Positions 49,495 to 60,066 of a stretch of 64,000 nucleotides of DNA are shown piece by piece. Under the pieces are notes generated by a model. That model worked only from the letters and a program-made list of their open reading frames with translations. It had not been told where the DNA came from and searched no databases. Both the position numbers and the translations under genes were made by a program. The DNA comes from Ignavibacteria bacterium (GTDB taxonomy: Bacteria; Bacteroidota; Ignavibacteria; Kapaibacteriales; Kapaibacteriaceae), in assembly GCA_015709655.1 (NCBI GenBank), contig CP054181.1, positions 2,352,207 through 2,416,206 on the forward strand, in the 5' to 3' direction. The first letter of the stretch is position 1, and every line of letters begins with the position of its first letter.

Positions 49495-50667
49495 ATGAGC
49501 TATATCATCTCGGCCGCACGCACTCCCATTGGTTCACTCCTTGGTTCACTAAGCAGCTTTAGCGCTCCGCAGCTTGGAGCTGTGGCAATCAAGGCTGCCG
49601 TAGAGAGGGCAGGGCTTGCCACCGATGCAGTTGACGAAGTGATTATGGGGAATGTTCTTACGGGTGGCGTTGGCCAGGCACCTGCCCGCCAGGCTGCTAT
49701 TTATGCCGGACTCTCCAGTCATACTGCATGTATGACGATCAACAAGGTCTGCGGCTCCGGACTGAAGGCAGTCATGCTTGCCGATCAGGCTATTCGATGC
49801 GGTGATGCCCACGTTGTAGTTGCGGGCGGACAGGAAAGCATGACCAATGCACCGCATGCGATGCTCGACAGCAGGAAGGGTGTAAAATTTGGTAACACCG
49901 CCATGGTTGACCTGATGCAGTGGGACGGGTTGTGGGATGTGTACAACCAGGTGCCGATGGGCGATGCTGCAGAACTCTGTGCCAGCGAGTGTGCCATTAC
50001 CCGCGATTTGCAGGATACGTTTACCATTGATTCATACAAAAAAGCACAGGCAGCCCAGGCAGAAGGGAAGTTTGCGCCCGAGATCGTACCAATAACGATT
50101 CCGGGGAAAAAAGGTGATATTGTAGTGGACACAGATGAAGAGCCGGGCAGAGTTGTGTTTGATAAAATCCGCACGCTGAAGCCGGTGTTTAAAAAAGACG
50201 GAACCGTTACGGCAGCTAATTCCAGCACCATAAACGATGGTGCTGCGGCACTGGTGATAGCTTCGGATTCCGCCGTCAGCCGCTATGGTCTCAGGCCGAT
50301 GGCACGCATTGTTGCACAGGCATCCTATGCCCACGATCCGCTGTGGTTTACAACATCGCCGGTAGAAGCCATCAACGCAGTTGTTGCCAAGGCGGGGTTA
50401 ACACTACCCGATATTGATTTGTTCGAAATTAACGAGGCTTTCTCGGTTGTTACGCTGGTGGCTGAACAAAAACTTGGGATTCCGCACGAAAAGGTGAATG
50501 TTCATGGTGGTGCCGTCGCTCTTGGTCATCCGATTGGCGCAAGCGGTGCCCGGGTACTTACTACACTGCTATATGCATTACAAAGCCGCGGTCTCCGTCG
50601 TGGACTGGCAACGCTCTGCATTGGCGGCGGTGAAGCCAGCGCGGTTGTTGTAGAAATGATAGGGTAA
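49495..50667 (+). CDS. Acetyl-CoA C-acetyltransferase (thiolase)
   Basis: A 390-residue thiolase. Catalytic Cys in INKVCGSGLKAV, His in GGAVALGHPIGASGAR and the second Cys in LCIGGGEA are all present; INEAF is also conserved. It makes or cleaves acetoacetyl-CoA (or 3-ketoacyl-CoA). The frame opens at 49312, but the extra 61 codons are not thiolase-like, and ATG 49495 begins MSYIISAARTPIG as the family does. It precedes icd and tamB on the same strand. Confidence 0.92.
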   Translation: MSYIISAARTPIGSLLGSLSSFSAPQLGAVAIKAAVERAGLATDAVDEVIMGNVLTGGVGQAPARQAAIYAGLSSHTACMTINKVCGSGLKAVMLADQAIRCGDAHVVVAGGQESMTNAPHAMLDSRKGVKFGNTAMVDLMQWDGLWDVYNQVPMGDAAELCASECAITRDLQDTFTIDSYKKAQAAQAEGKFAPEIVPITIPGKKGDIVVDTDEEPGRVVFDKIRTLKPVFKKDGTVTAANSSTINDGAAALVIASDSAVSRYGLRPMARIVAQASYAHDPLWFTTSPVEAINAVVAKAGLTLPDIDLFEINEAFSVVTLVAEQKLGIPHEKVNVHGGAVALGHPIGASGARVLTTLLYALQSRGLRRGLATLCIGGGEASAVVVEMIG

Positions 50668-50692
50668 ATGTTGTTGATGTGAGAAATGGTGA

Positions 50693-52075
50693 ATGCGTAC
50701 AGTAACATTGATTAAAGGGGATGGCATTGGACCCGAAATTACCGATGCCGTAGTGAGAATTTTCTCAGCAGCAGGTGTGCCAATTGTATGGGAGGAAGCA
50801 CAGGCTGGCCTGACAGCTATTCATCAGTACGGTAGCGGTGTGCCTGCAGAGACTATCGAAAGCATTAAACGAAACGGTGTGGCACTGAAGGGTCCGACCA
50901 CCACACCGGTTGCGGGCGGACATAAAAGCGTCAACGTTACGATCCGAAAATCACTTGAGTTGTTCGCCAACGTGCGGCGTGCCCGCACGATGCCTGCTAT
51001 CCAGACAAAGTTTGATGGAGTGGATATCCTGGTGTACCGCGAAAATCTTGAGGATACGTATTCAGGCATTGAACACTTCCAGTCTGCCAATGTTGCACAG
51101 GGTCTTAAACTTATAACCCGGCAGGGTTCCACGGCACTAATCAGGTATGCTTTTCAAGAGGCCAGGAAACTGGGACGCCGGAAGGTAACCTGCGTCCATA
51201 AAGCCAATATCCACAAACTTACCGATGGCTTGTTTCTGGAGGTATTCCGGCAAGTGGCCGCTGAATATACAGATCTCGAAGCCGATGATATCATTGTTGA
51301 TAATTGCTGTATGCAGCTCGTTACACGTCCGGAACAGTTTGATGTTCTGGTTTTACCAAACCTGTACGGTGATATCGTGAGTGATATCTGTGCAGGTCTG
51401 GTAGGGGGCTTGGGCGTGGCACCGGGAGGAAATATCGGTAAGGACTGTGCCGTATTCGAAGCTGTTCATGGATCAGCCCCCGACATTGCGGGACTGGGTA
51501 TCGCAAATCCGACGGCACTTCTGCTGAGCAGTATTCAAATGCTGCAGTATATGGGGCTAATGGCTCATGCCGATGCCATTGCCGAAGCGTTAGCCAATAC
51601 TCTGGCTTCCGGTATCAAAACTCGCGACCTGCATGGTACGGCTTCCACTACGGAGTTTGCCAACGCTGTGGCGCAAAAACTCCGCCCGGATGTTGCCAGC
51701 GTTGTTACAGATTCTCCTGATGTGCCACCGCGAATAGCCCCGCGGGCCCCTGACCATCGAATGGAAGTATGGAGGTTAGTAGGGGCTGATGTGTTTGTTG
51801 AATGGCAAAAGGAGCTTCCCCCCGTTCCTGACCAGGTTGGTCCACTGATGCTAACAATGATTAGTAATCGCGGAACAAAAGTGTGGCCGGGCAGTATGCC
51901 AGATGTTATGCTTGTTGACGTTCACCACTGCAGATACACCGGAGATGACATCTCGGCAACACACATCACAGGGCTACTGGCATTCCTTGATGCTGCAGGA
52001 ATTCCGTGGCGTCATGTAGAACAGCTACATGTTGCGGATTCGGAACCCCGGTACTCGAAAGCACAGGGGGAATAA
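50693..52075 (+). CDS. icd: Isocitrate dehydrogenase (long, Thermus-type)
   Basis: A 460-residue isocitrate/isopropylmalate-family dehydrogenase. VTLIKGDGIGPEIT, KSVNVTIRKSLELFANVR (substrate Ser and Arg), YRENLEDTYSGIEH, KANIHKLTDGLF and NLYGDIVSDI with HGSAPDIAGLG are present. About 120 extra C-terminal residues (MEVWRLVGADVFVEW onward) form an additional small domain like that of the Thermus thermophilus enzyme. It feeds the TCA cycle. ATG 50693 is 25 bp from the thiolase stop. Confidence 0.9.
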   Translation: MRTVTLIKGDGIGPEITDAVVRIFSAAGVPIVWEEAQAGLTAIHQYGSGVPAETIESIKRNGVALKGPTTTPVAGGHKSVNVTIRKSLELFANVRRARTMPAIQTKFDGVDILVYRENLEDTYSGIEHFQSANVAQGLKLITRQGSTALIRYAFQEARKLGRRKVTCVHKANIHKLTDGLFLEVFRQVAAEYTDLEADDIIVDNCCMQLVTRPEQFDVLVLPNLYGDIVSDICAGLVGGLGVAPGGNIGKDCAVFEAVHGSAPDIAGLGIANPTALLLSSIQMLQYMGLMAHADAIAEALANTLASGIKTRDLHGTASTTEFANAVAQKLRPDVASVVTDSPDVPPRIAPRAPDHRMEVWRLVGADVFVEWQKELPPVPDQVGPLMLTMISNRGTKVWPGSMPDVMLVDVHHCRYTGDDISATHITGLLAFLDAAGIPWRHVEQLHVADSEPRYSKAQGE

Positions 52076-52108
52076 TAGTTTGGCTCTTTGCAATCATACC
52101 ATCTGACC

Positions 52109-55100
52109 ATGGAGTTTCAGCAACCAACAGCAAACTCTGAACCTGTGCCACAGTCATGGCTGTTGCGGCTTGTTAAGCGGGTTGCGCTGTACGCCGTGCG
52201 TGCTGCAGCTGTGTTCGTGGTTGCGACGGCCGCATTCATCGTGTTCTCACAAACACAGGTGTTCCGTGACTGGCTGCGCAACCGCGGAGTTGAGCTGCTG
52301 AATGAACAGATTCAGGGGCAGGTGGTTATTGATGACATTCAGGTGAGTTTGTTCCGCGGAATTGTTATTGAGCACCCCCGATTATACGCAAATGGAACAA
52401 CTGTTCTTGACGCAAAACGGCTGACGGTGAATTACGACCCCGCCTCGCTGTTTGTGCGAGTTGCCGCGATAACAAATCTGAATCTTGAAGAACCGGCAAT
52501 CGCAATTGTTCGCTCCACGGACGGTGTGTGGAATGTTGAGCGCATTGCAAAGCCCCCTGCCGACACTGCACGATCTGAGCCACCGCGGGGTACCGTTGTC
52601 GTGAAACGACTGCGGATATCGGATGGCACCATTTCCGTGGATGATCAGACAACGTTGCGCACCGACAGTATTTTTGATCCAATGCACATGGCACTCACTG
52701 ATGTACGACTGGATATGGGGCTACGTGTTAACCTGCACAGTCACCATGCCAGTATAGCCGTAAACGGTTTGTCGTGCCGTGATAACCGCGGAGGACCACT
52801 TGCCGTAACAATGCTCCAGTGCATTGTTTTGCTTTCTCCCCAGGGTTTAGACGTACCGTTGCTTCGTTTGCAGATGCCACGCACACAGATTGACCTAAAA
52901 GCATCGGTGCAGGACGTTGATTTCATGACAGAGTTTTCGGATGACGTTCTTGTTCATCACCCGCTGCGTGCTACGGTGAAAGGACATTTGGTTCATGGAC
53001 CCGACCTGCATTATTTTATTCCCGAAGTGAATATGGCGGATAACTATTCGCTGGATGCAGATGTTGAGTACACTGGCAATTCCGTTCACGTTACCAACAT
53101 GAACCTGGAAGCCGGTGCAACACGTCTGCGTGGTGCTGTACGTGTGGACGAGCTGTACGGACGGAAACCATTAACGTTAGATATAGCTTTGTTTAACAGC
53201 GTTGCACAGTATTCCGACGTGCGGCGACGCCTGGTGTTTGTTCCCTTACCTGAGTTGCCGTTCCTGCAGTTCACAACACTTGATACCCTCCTGCTACGGG
53301 GCAGACCAGACAGTATCCTGAACATAACCGTGCGTGGTGCCGACAAACCGGGAGCAGTTGCGGGTGACGTAGCCCTGGATTTATCGAAATCGGAATTAGG
53401 ATACGCTGCAGACCTCAGAGTTACGGCTGGTGACGTTGCCGCATTCGTTGCTCTGGAAGAGCCCGTTTTGTTAAACGGTACCGTCAGGGTAGAAGGAATA
53501 GGGTTTAACCCACGAACAATGCAGGCAAAGGCGTCGGTAGCGCTCGAGAATTCTGTTATTCTGGGCAGAAGTGTACGCCGGCTTAATACAGAGATTCGTG
53601 CTGACGGTAGCGGAGTGTACACAATAGACACCTTGTACGCCGGCTTTACGCCCGAAAACAGCCAATCAGCTACTCTGGATCAGGCGGATTTTCAGGAGTT
53701 GCTTGTGGCAGGAACACTCAACCTGGCCGAGATCGAGCGCCCCATCTATTCAGCACAGATTACCACAAAGGCATTGGATCTGGAACGAACACTGCGTGTT
53801 CAGGGACTTCCCCAGCGGTTAACCACGCAGTTCACGGTCCATGCTGAAGGATTCCATATTGACAGTCTTCGGGGAACCCTTGGCGGGACCGTTTCAGAAA
53901 TGGTGCTGGATGACAGGGCATTCCTGCCGTTCTCACTCAGCATGAGCGCTTCCAGAAGCACACACCACAGCAGTCTGCGACTGTACACTGACTTTGCCAA
54001 TATCCTGCTTGAGGGACGCTTTGTGCCGTCCAGCCTGATTGAGGCAGTATCGGCAAGCGCCAATGCGGTACTCCGAACCTCCGAGCACATTGCACAAAAC
54101 TTTGTTCCGGCTTCTGATGTAACCCGGCAGACAGGTACAACGCTTTTGGAATCGGATGTACTGCTTCAGGCTACTATTAAAGATTTTTCAGTTTTAAATA
54201 TCCTTTTGCCGGATATGTATGTCTCGGGTTCCGGAGTCCTACATTCGCGACTGACTGTACTTGATGACCATGTGCAGTTTCTGGTTGACACTCTACGGAC
54301 TGACCAGGTTCATGTGTCGAATGCCGGTGGTGATATCATCATCGATCCTGTTGTGGCAAACGGAAACATTGATTTTGATGATTTTTCTACACTACCACAC
54401 ATTCACGAGGCAACGTTCAGTGCTACCATCGATAGTATTCTCAATATCTCCGGGCTTACGATTAAACAGCCGGTACTTCAGTTTCACCATAATGGTAACG
54501 GGATTACATTTTCTGCCCGGTCAGCGATTAACACCGTTGGCATTACTGTTGCCGGAGAGATAACACCACACACTGATGCAACGGTAATCAGGCTTGACTC
54601 TGCTCACGTTGTTGTTGACTCTGTCAGGAAGTTAGAGTGGGGTACAACCATGCCGGCGTTGGCTACAGTAAGTAAAGGGGTCGTGAACATCGAAAAGCTG
54701 GTTGTCCAACGTCCATGGCGCGAAACAGTCTCGCTCAGCGGCATCCTTTCGGACTCTATCTTTCACGGCCTGACCGTCCGCATTGAAAATTTCCCACTCA
54801 CCGATGTGCCACGCTTTGTAGAGCTTGAAGCAAATCATCCGTTGCGCCTTGCTGACGGACTGGTTACTGAACTGGTAGCACAGATCGATGGAACGTGGAC
54901 AAAGCCCGAGATTAATGCATCGCTGAATATTGCGAATCTGTCGTATAACAGGGCTATTATCGGCGATCTTTCCAGTAAACTCTACCACAAAAACAAAACC
55001 GTCAGAGGGATCGCAACGGTTACGTCATCTGCCGGAACCGAAACCTACCAGGCCTTAAATCTCGACATCGGATCGATTCCGTTTGACGCTGCATTTACGA

Positions 55101-56728
55101 GTGTTGCTCAGCGCATCGATGAAAGTAAACCGTGGGACATTGCGCTCATGGCCAACAACCTGTCACTTACTGTTGCCGAGCCCTTCCTGCCGGCGGTAGA
55201 GCGTGTTAGGGGAAAGGCTGATGCACGAATTACCGCATCGGGTCCTGGGCTGAACGATATAAAACTTCAGGGTGCCGCACGATATTTGGACGGCTTCTTC
55301 CTGGCTTCTGCTACGAACATTGGTTATGAATCCGAAGGGTGGGTAAGCCTGGAAGGCAATGAGCTCCGGCTGGATACCATACTTGTTCGGAATCGGACCA
55401 AGGATTTGCGCGGAGGTATGGCGCGGGCTCAGGGAGTGGTAGTGTTTAAGGGGCTTAATGTAGACCGAATTGATTTTACCGTTGTTACCGAAGACAAGCG
55501 GGGGCTGATGGTGATGAACTCATCATCACAGGCGCGCAGCCCAAACGTTTACGGCGACCTTATCATCGGATCCGGCAGAGATCCCATCCGTTTGTCGGGT
55601 AAGCCTGACCGCCCCAGTCTCTCGGGTGATATCATGGTGTACTATTCGGATCTTACATATCCCAAGGAGCGGTCAGCAACCAGGGTAACGGTTTCCAGCG
55701 TTGAGTATGTGCGTCCCACCGATGGGCACGCCCCAAGTCTGGCTGATATTGTCCAGACCAAACGTCGAAAACCGGATGAGGATTCAGCAGCGACAGCACA
55801 ATCTGCCACCGAAGCAACAGCCAATGCTGTTAAGCAGGTTGTTCAAACCATGAGCCCCTCATTCGTTGACATCATTAAGTACAACCTTAAAATCTACCTG
55901 CGGGGACGAACGCTGATAACAATGAACCTTGGGACGTTCGAGATTCTGGTAGCCGACCTTGAGCTTGAAGATCCGGATGAACCGCTGACCTTTACCGGGA
56001 AGTTTGCGGATAACTCCACTGACTTGCGCGGTACACTGCGTTTGCGTGAAGGTGCAAGCACATACAAGTTTTACAAACCCTTCCGTACCGGTGGACTGCT
56101 GAAATTTTCGCAGGGTGCCGGCATTACTAACCCGGCATTAGCGTTGACAGCCGTGTATCAGGACAGGCGGTTGGTTGGCGATAATAAATTTGAAGAGTAT
56201 AAGGTAGAGCTAACCATAACCGGGACCAAGAACAAACCAAAGGTAGCCTACAGGGTATGGCGTAATGATCGGGAGGCTGTTGGTGACAGTGCGAAGATTG
56301 CCAGCGACGCACTTATGCTGATCCTGCTGGGCAGAACCTCAGACGAATTACTGTCATCCGGTCAGGGTGACCTTGTGGGGCAGGTGAACTCGGCATTTTC
56401 GGCTGTTGCCACAAGTGCCTTATCGGATGTTGTCAGCGAGCTTGGATTTGTGCAAAATGCCCAGGTTGATTTTGGCAGCGACTTGTCGCAGAGCCGGCTT
56501 ACGCTTAGCGGGCAGCTCTTTGGTGATGTTTCGTACCGCGTCAGCGGTCAGTTCTCGGATTTTTCCGGCAACAGCACCTTCACCGTCAGCATACCATTAA
56601 GTATTCTCAGTGACGCCGAGGCAATGCGTTTATTCCAGGCCGATGTGTCGCACTCGGTGAATAACTCCGGAAACATTTCGCGCCAAACCCGATTGTGGGA
56701 AATCAGGCTTGGCGCGCGTATTCAGTAA
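52109..56728 (+). CDS. tamB: TamB/AsmA-like translocation and assembly module protein
   Basis: A 1539-residue envelope protein with one N-terminal inner-membrane helix (VALYAVRAAAVFVVATAAFIVF) followed by AsmA-like repeats of beta strands across the periplasm and a C-terminal DUF490/TamB domain (about 1290-1539: GRTLITMNLGTFEILVADLEL, FTGKFADNSTDLRGTLRLREG, LILLGRTSDELLSS). Such bridge-like proteins carry lipid or guide outer-membrane assembly. ATG 52109 is chosen; a TTG at 52088 adds seven residues. No TamA/BamA gene is next to it. Confidence 0.88.
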   Translation: MEFQQPTANSEPVPQSWLLRLVKRVALYAVRAAAVFVVATAAFIVFSQTQVFRDWLRNRGVELLNEQIQGQVVIDDIQVSLFRGIVIEHPRLYANGTTVLDAKRLTVNYDPASLFVRVAAITNLNLEEPAIAIVRSTDGVWNVERIAKPPADTARSEPPRGTVVVKRLRISDGTISVDDQTTLRTDSIFDPMHMALTDVRLDMGLRVNLHSHHASIAVNGLSCRDNRGGPLAVTMLQCIVLLSPQGLDVPLLRLQMPRTQIDLKASVQDVDFMTEFSDDVLVHHPLRATVKGHLVHGPDLHYFIPEVNMADNYSLDADVEYTGNSVHVTNMNLEAGATRLRGAVRVDELYGRKPLTLDIALFNSVAQYSDVRRRLVFVPLPELPFLQFTTLDTLLLRGRPDSILNITVRGADKPGAVAGDVALDLSKSELGYAADLRVTAGDVAAFVALEEPVLLNGTVRVEGIGFNPRTMQAKASVALENSVILGRSVRRLNTEIRADGSGVYTIDTLYAGFTPENSQSATLDQADFQELLVAGTLNLAEIERPIYSAQITTKALDLERTLRVQGLPQRLTTQFTVHAEGFHIDSLRGTLGGTVSEMVLDDRAFLPFSLSMSASRSTHHSSLRLYTDFANILLEGRFVPSSLIEAVSASANAVLRTSEHIAQNFVPASDVTRQTGTTLLESDVLLQATIKDFSVLNILLPDMYVSGSGVLHSRLTVLDDHVQFLVDTLRTDQVHVSNAGGDIIIDPVVANGNIDFDDFSTLPHIHEATFSATIDSILNISGLTIKQPVLQFHHNGNGITFSARSAINTVGITVAGEITPHTDATVIRLDSAHVVVDSVRKLEWGTTMPALATVSKGVVNIEKLVVQRPWRETVSLSGILSDSIFHGLTVRIENFPLTDVPRFVELEANHPLRLADGLVTELVAQIDGTWTKPEINASLNIANLSYNRAIIGDLSSKLYHKNKTVRGIATVTSSAGTETYQALNLDIGSIPFDAAFTSVAQRIDESKPWDIALMANNLSLTVAEPFLPAVERVRGKADARITASGPGLNDIKLQGAARYLDGFFLASATNIGYESEGWVSLEGNELRLDTILVRNRTKDLRGGMARAQGVVVFKGLNVDRIDFTVVTEDKRGLMVMNSSSQARSPNVYGDLIIGSGRDPIRLSGKPDRPSLSGDIMVYYSDLTYPKERSATRVTVSSVEYVRPTDGHAPSLADIVQTKRRKPDEDSAATAQSATEATANAVKQVVQTMSPSFVDIIKYNLKIYLRGRTLITMNLGTFEILVADLELEDPDEPLTFTGKFADNSTDLRGTLRLREGASTYKFYKPFRTGGLLKFSQGAGITNPALALTAVYQDRRLVGDNKFEEYKVELTITGTKNKPKVAYRVWRNDREAVGDSAKIASDALMLILLGRTSDELLSSGQGDLVGQVNSAFSAVATSALSDVVSELGFVQNAQVDFGSDLSQSRLTLSGQLFGDVSYRVSGQFSDFSGNSTFTVSIPLSILSDAEAMRLFQADVSHSVNNSGNISRQTRLWEIRLGARIQ

Positions 56729-56783
56729 ACAAAAAGAATATTAAGACTGTAAGGGGCTACGGCAACGTGATGGTGCAGGCATC

Positions 56784-57929
56784 TTATGCCTTGAGTAATT
56801 CCCGTGCAATCACAATATGCTGGATCTCGCTGGTACCTTCGTAGATCTCAGTGATTTTGGCATCGCGCAGATATCGTTCCACCAGATACTCGCGTACATA
56901 GCCGTAACCACCGTGAATCTGAATAGCTTCCAGTGCAACATGAACAGCAGTTTGTGACGCCAGAAGTTTTGCTTGTGCAGCTTCCTTGATATAGTTGCCA
57001 TGCTGATCTTTGAGCCATGCGGCCTTGTACACAAGCATACGGGCTGCCTCTAACCGTGTGGCCATGTCAGCCAGTTTCATCTGAATTGCCTGTAGGTCAC
57101 TGATGGGCTTACCAAATGCCTTCCGCTGCTTTGAGTATGCCAGTGCAGCCTCGAACGCCCCCTTGGCAATTCCCAGTGCCTGAGCCGCAATACCAATCCG
57201 GCCGCCATTGAGTGACTCCATTGCAATACGGAAGCCCTGGCCAACATCACCAAGGATCATTGAGTCAGGTACAAACACGTTTGTTAAACCAATTGACGAC
57301 GTATCGCTGGAACGAATGCCAAGTTTATCTTCTTTCAGCCCTGGCTCGTATCCTTCGGCAGTGGAAGGAATGATGAAACAGGTAATGCCTTTGTGACGAA
57401 GGTCGCGGTCGGTTTGCGCCATTACCAGATGCCAGGAAGCGGTGGTACCGTTGGTAATCCAGTTCTTTGTACCGTTCAGAATCCAGCCGCCGTCACCCCG
57501 TGTTGCCGTAGTGTGCTGTTGTGTGGCATCGCTGCCCGCTTCGGGTTCCGACAAGCAGAATGCACCGTGTACCGCACCCCGAGCAAGCGGAGTTAACACG
57601 TTTGCCTTCTGGTCGGCAGACCCGTATTCCTCCAGACCCCAGCACACCAGTGAATTGTTCACGCTCATCACAACGCCAACTGATGCGTCGACGGCACTGA
57701 TTTCTTCCATTGCGATAACGTAGCTTAGGGCATCCAGTCCCGAGCCGCCCCATTCCGGACTTACCATCATACCCATGAAACCAAGCTCACCCATTTTTTT
57801 AACAATCTCGGCTGGGAACTCACCGCTTTTATCACGTTCCACAGCAGTAGGGAAAACGTCGTTCTGGGCAAAATCACGAGCCGTATCGCGAATCATTTGA
57901 TGGGTTTCGGAAAAAGTCAGATCAAACAT
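56784..57929 (-). CDS. Acyl-CoA dehydrogenase
   Basis: A 381-residue FAD enzyme forming 2-enoyl-CoA. FCLSEPEAGSDA and WITNGTTASWHLV bind flavin and substrate, QLADMATRLEAARMLVY-type helices follow (here QMKLADMATRLEAARM), and the catalytic Glu lies in ITEIYEGTSEIQH near the C-terminus. Closest in look to short-chain (butyryl-CoA) dehydrogenases. Thiolase at 49.5 kb and the CCG Fe-S protein at 41.4 kb could be its pathway partners. The 78-bp gap to anmK shows no element. Confidence 0.92.
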   Translation of the reverse strand: MFDLTFSETHQMIRDTARDFAQNDVFPTAVERDKSGEFPAEIVKKMGELGFMGMMVSPEWGGSGLDALSYVIAMEEISAVDASVGVVMSVNNSLVCWGLEEYGSADQKANVLTPLARGAVHGAFCLSEPEAGSDATQQHTTATRGDGGWILNGTKNWITNGTTASWHLVMAQTDRDLRHKGITCFIIPSTAEGYEPGLKEDKLGIRSSDTSSIGLTNVFVPDSMILGDVGQGFRIAMESLNGGRIGIAAQALGIAKGAFEAALAYSKQRKAFGKPISDLQAIQMKLADMATRLEAARMLVYKAAWLKDQHGNYIKEAAQAKLLASQTAVHVALEAIQIHGGYGYVREYLVERYLRDAKITEIYEGTSEIQHIVIARELLKA

Positions 57930-58007
57930 GGCTTGGTACAGTATGTTAACGAAATTGAATTGTTGGTTTACAAAGGTGAAACTGCAGAAATAAAATCTGC
58001 TGCAAAC

Positions 58008-59126
58008 TTACGGTATCCTAAAGCTTTGAGGAGGACTTAATGAACCAAGAACGACGGATGAGCGTGCACCAGTAACGGTTGGAAGATTCCCGGGTAGTCC
58101 GTTGATACTCAGCCACGCCAGGTAGGCAAACGCCATGGCCTCCTTAGCATCGGGATCGATCCCGTAGGAGGCACTGGACTCCACTGAGCATTCGGGAAGC
58201 AGCCCGCATAGAGTGGACATCAGTGTGGCGTTATGTACGCCACCACCGCTTACGATCACCTCCCTGGTATCGGGCTGAAACCGAATGATATGATCGGCAA
58301 TGCACCAGGCAGTGACGTTGGTAACGGATCGTACCAGATCTTCTGACGGTATAGAGGGGTGTGCGTACTTCCGTACCAGTGCATCGGCCAGGGCTGTGCC
58401 AAATACTTCGCGACCGGTAGATTTTGGCGGGTGTTCTGCAAAAAACGGATGCTGCTGAAGTTCACGGACAACTCTGTCCAGAACAACGCCGGCTGCCGCA
58501 ATTGCCCCGTTAGTATCGAAATGCTTACCAAAACACCGTTCACAAACAGCATCAATTAAAATGTTGCCGGGTCCGCAGTCAAACGCTGTGACCATCTCGC
58601 GGGTGGCATCTGCCGGCAGTAGTGTAATATTGGCCATACCGCCAATGTTAACTGCAACCCGGCTGACCGGTCCGGCAAGCAACGCAAAATCAAAAACCGG
58701 TACAAGCGGAGCTCCCTGGCCGCCTGCTGCTACGTCGGCAGAACGAAAGTCCGACACAACGGGAAGATCAAGCAGGGCAGCAAGAGCCGGGGCCGACACA
58801 GCCTGCCACGTACTGTGCGGCGGGTGATGCCACAGGGTCTGCCCGTGCACACCCACAGCCTGAGCCGGACGCCCCGCGTGGGCCAAAGCCCCTTTCACCA
58901 CCTCTGCGTAGGCCTGGGCAAGAGCAAACGGCAGATCGGACAGCTCTTCCATTGACGCTTCCTGCTTCAGTGCTTTGTGAATCAGCTCGCTGAGGTCTGG
59001 GGGGTAGGGGGCTTGTACATAGTGAATCAGGGAGACCGTGTGACGATCTCCCTGAGCAGTAATGTCGCAAATGGCTACATCGATGGCATCCACCGATGTG
59101 CCGGTCATGATGCCGGCAATAATCAC
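58008..59126 (-). CDS. anmK: Anhydro-N-acetylmuramic acid kinase
   Basis: A 372-residue sugar kinase of the AnmK family: AGIMTGTSVDAIDVAICDI (ATP-binding start), VGVHGQTLWHHPP, FRSADVAAGGQGAPLVPVFD, VNIGGMANITLL and FDCGPGNILIDA are all present. It opens and phosphorylates 1,6-anhydroMurNAc to MurNAc-6-P for peptidoglycan recycling. It starts 3 nt after the nuoB stop, so it shares that transcript. Confidence 0.93.
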   Translation of the reverse strand: MIIAGIMTGTSVDAIDVAICDITAQGDRHTVSLIHYVQAPYPPDLSELIHKALKQEASMEELSDLPFALAQAYAEVVKGALAHAGRPAQAVGVHGQTLWHHPPHSTWQAVSAPALAALLDLPVVSDFRSADVAAGGQGAPLVPVFDFALLAGPVSRVAVNIGGMANITLLPADATREMVTAFDCGPGNILIDAVCERCFGKHFDTNGAIAAAGVVLDRVVRELQQHPFFAEHPPKSTGREVFGTALADALVRKYAHPSIPSEDLVRSVTNVTAWCIADHIIRFQPDTREVIVSGGGVHNATLMSTLCGLLPECSVESSASYGIDPDAKEAMAFAYLAWLSINGLPGNLPTVTGARSSVVLGSLSPPQSFRIP

Positions 59127-59129
59127 ATG

Positions 59130-59660
59130 TTAAACCCTGATAATGTCGCTTCGTTTAACAGCTCCGGTGTCCTTGCCGAAGTTTGCAAGGACCGGCTTTG
59201 AGTTGGCAACCTTTTCCTGGATGTAGAGAAGAGCCTTCATGAGGTTTTCAGGGCGGGGCGGACACCCAGCGACGTATGCATCGACCGGGAGGAACTGATC
59301 AATCCCCTGAACAACGGGGTACGACCTGAACATGCCACCAGCGCTGGCGCACACGCCCATAGCGATACACCACTTGGGGTCGGGCATTTGATCCCATATT
59401 TTTTTAACAACCCAGCTCATCTTGTAGGTTACCGTTCCGGCAACTATCATCAGGTCTGCCTGACGAGGCGAAAAGCTGAATCGCTCCGAGCCAAATCGCG
59501 AAGAGTCGGACCGGGGTCCGCCAAACGCCATCATCTCGATGGCGCAGCAGCTGATGCCCATCGGCATTGGCCAGAGTGAGTTCCGTTGTGCCCATGTGAC
59601 AACTGCCTCAAGTTTTGTAGTGATAAAGCCGTCACGGGCAATGTTTTCTCCTAATCCCAT
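59130..59660 (-). CDS. nuoB: NADH-quinone oxidoreductase subunit B
   Basis: A 176-residue complex I subunit that holds cluster N2. The adjacent cysteines in [16 protein letters not shown] and those in [10 protein letters not shown] and VAGCPPRPE are the four ligands. ATG 59660 is chosen with AAAGGAAC upstream; it overlaps the nuoA stop by 10 bp. The next gene is anmK, so nuoC, nuoD and the rest of complex I are encoded elsewhere. Confidence 0.95.
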   Translation of the reverse strand: MGLGENIARDGFITTKLEAVVTWAQRNSLWPMPMGISCCAIEMMAFGGPRSDSSRFGSERFSFSPRQADLMIVAGTVTYKMSWVVKKIWDQMPDPKWCIAMGVCASAGGMFRSYPVVQGIDQFLPVDAYVAGCPPRPENLMKALLYIQEKVANSKPVLANFGKDTGAVKRSDIIRV

Positions 59661-60007
59661 TCCAGAGTTCCTTTCTTCCAAACGTAGATATAGCCGCTAA
59701 ACAGTAAAACCATAAACAGGATCATTGCAATAAAGCCGTTCATTCCCAACTCCCTGAACTGAACCGCCCAGGGATACATGAAAATAATTTCAATGTCGAA
59801 AAGGATGAACATCATTGCCACAAGGTAGAACTTTATGGTAAAGCGTTCGCGTGCAGTTTTAATTGGCTCCATGCCCGACTCATAGGTTGTTAGCTTGGAG
59901 CGCGTGGTGCGCCGTGGCCCAAGCCACTGGGCAAGAAAAATATTGCTGAGACCAAAAATCAGTCCAACAGCAATCATTACAATCAAGGGCAGGTAGTTCT
60001 CTAACAT
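59651..60007 (-). CDS. nuoA: NADH-quinone oxidoreductase subunit A
   Basis: A 118-residue membrane subunit of complex I with three helices. [25 protein letters not shown] (within residues 42-70) and [16 protein letters not shown] are diagnostic. ATG 60007 gives a normal length; the open frame upstream to 60055 is not NuoA-like and crosses the divergent promoter region. The TAACTTTG box at 60028-60035 would serve it. Confidence 0.95.
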   Translation of the reverse strand: MLENYLPLIVMIAVGLIFGLSNIFLAQWLGPRRTTRSKLTTYESGMEPIKTARERFTIKFYLVAMMFILFDIEIIFMYPWAVQFRELGMNGFIAMILFMVLLFSGYIYVWKKGTLEWD

Positions 60008-60027
60008 ATTTGTTTTCCGGTTCAGGG

Positions 60028-60035
60028 CAAAGTTA
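60028..60035 (-). promoter_or_regulatory. nuoAB-anmK promoter box
   Basis: The minus strand reads TAACTTTG, 20 nt before the nuoA ATG, in the 59-bp divergent gap. On the other strand TATCTTCG lies 3 nt before the metallo-hydrolase ATG (60067), a one-mismatch version in the leaderless position. Confidence 0.45.
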
Positions 60036-60066
60036 CCAAAAAGCACCATTAGCACTATCTTCGCAC

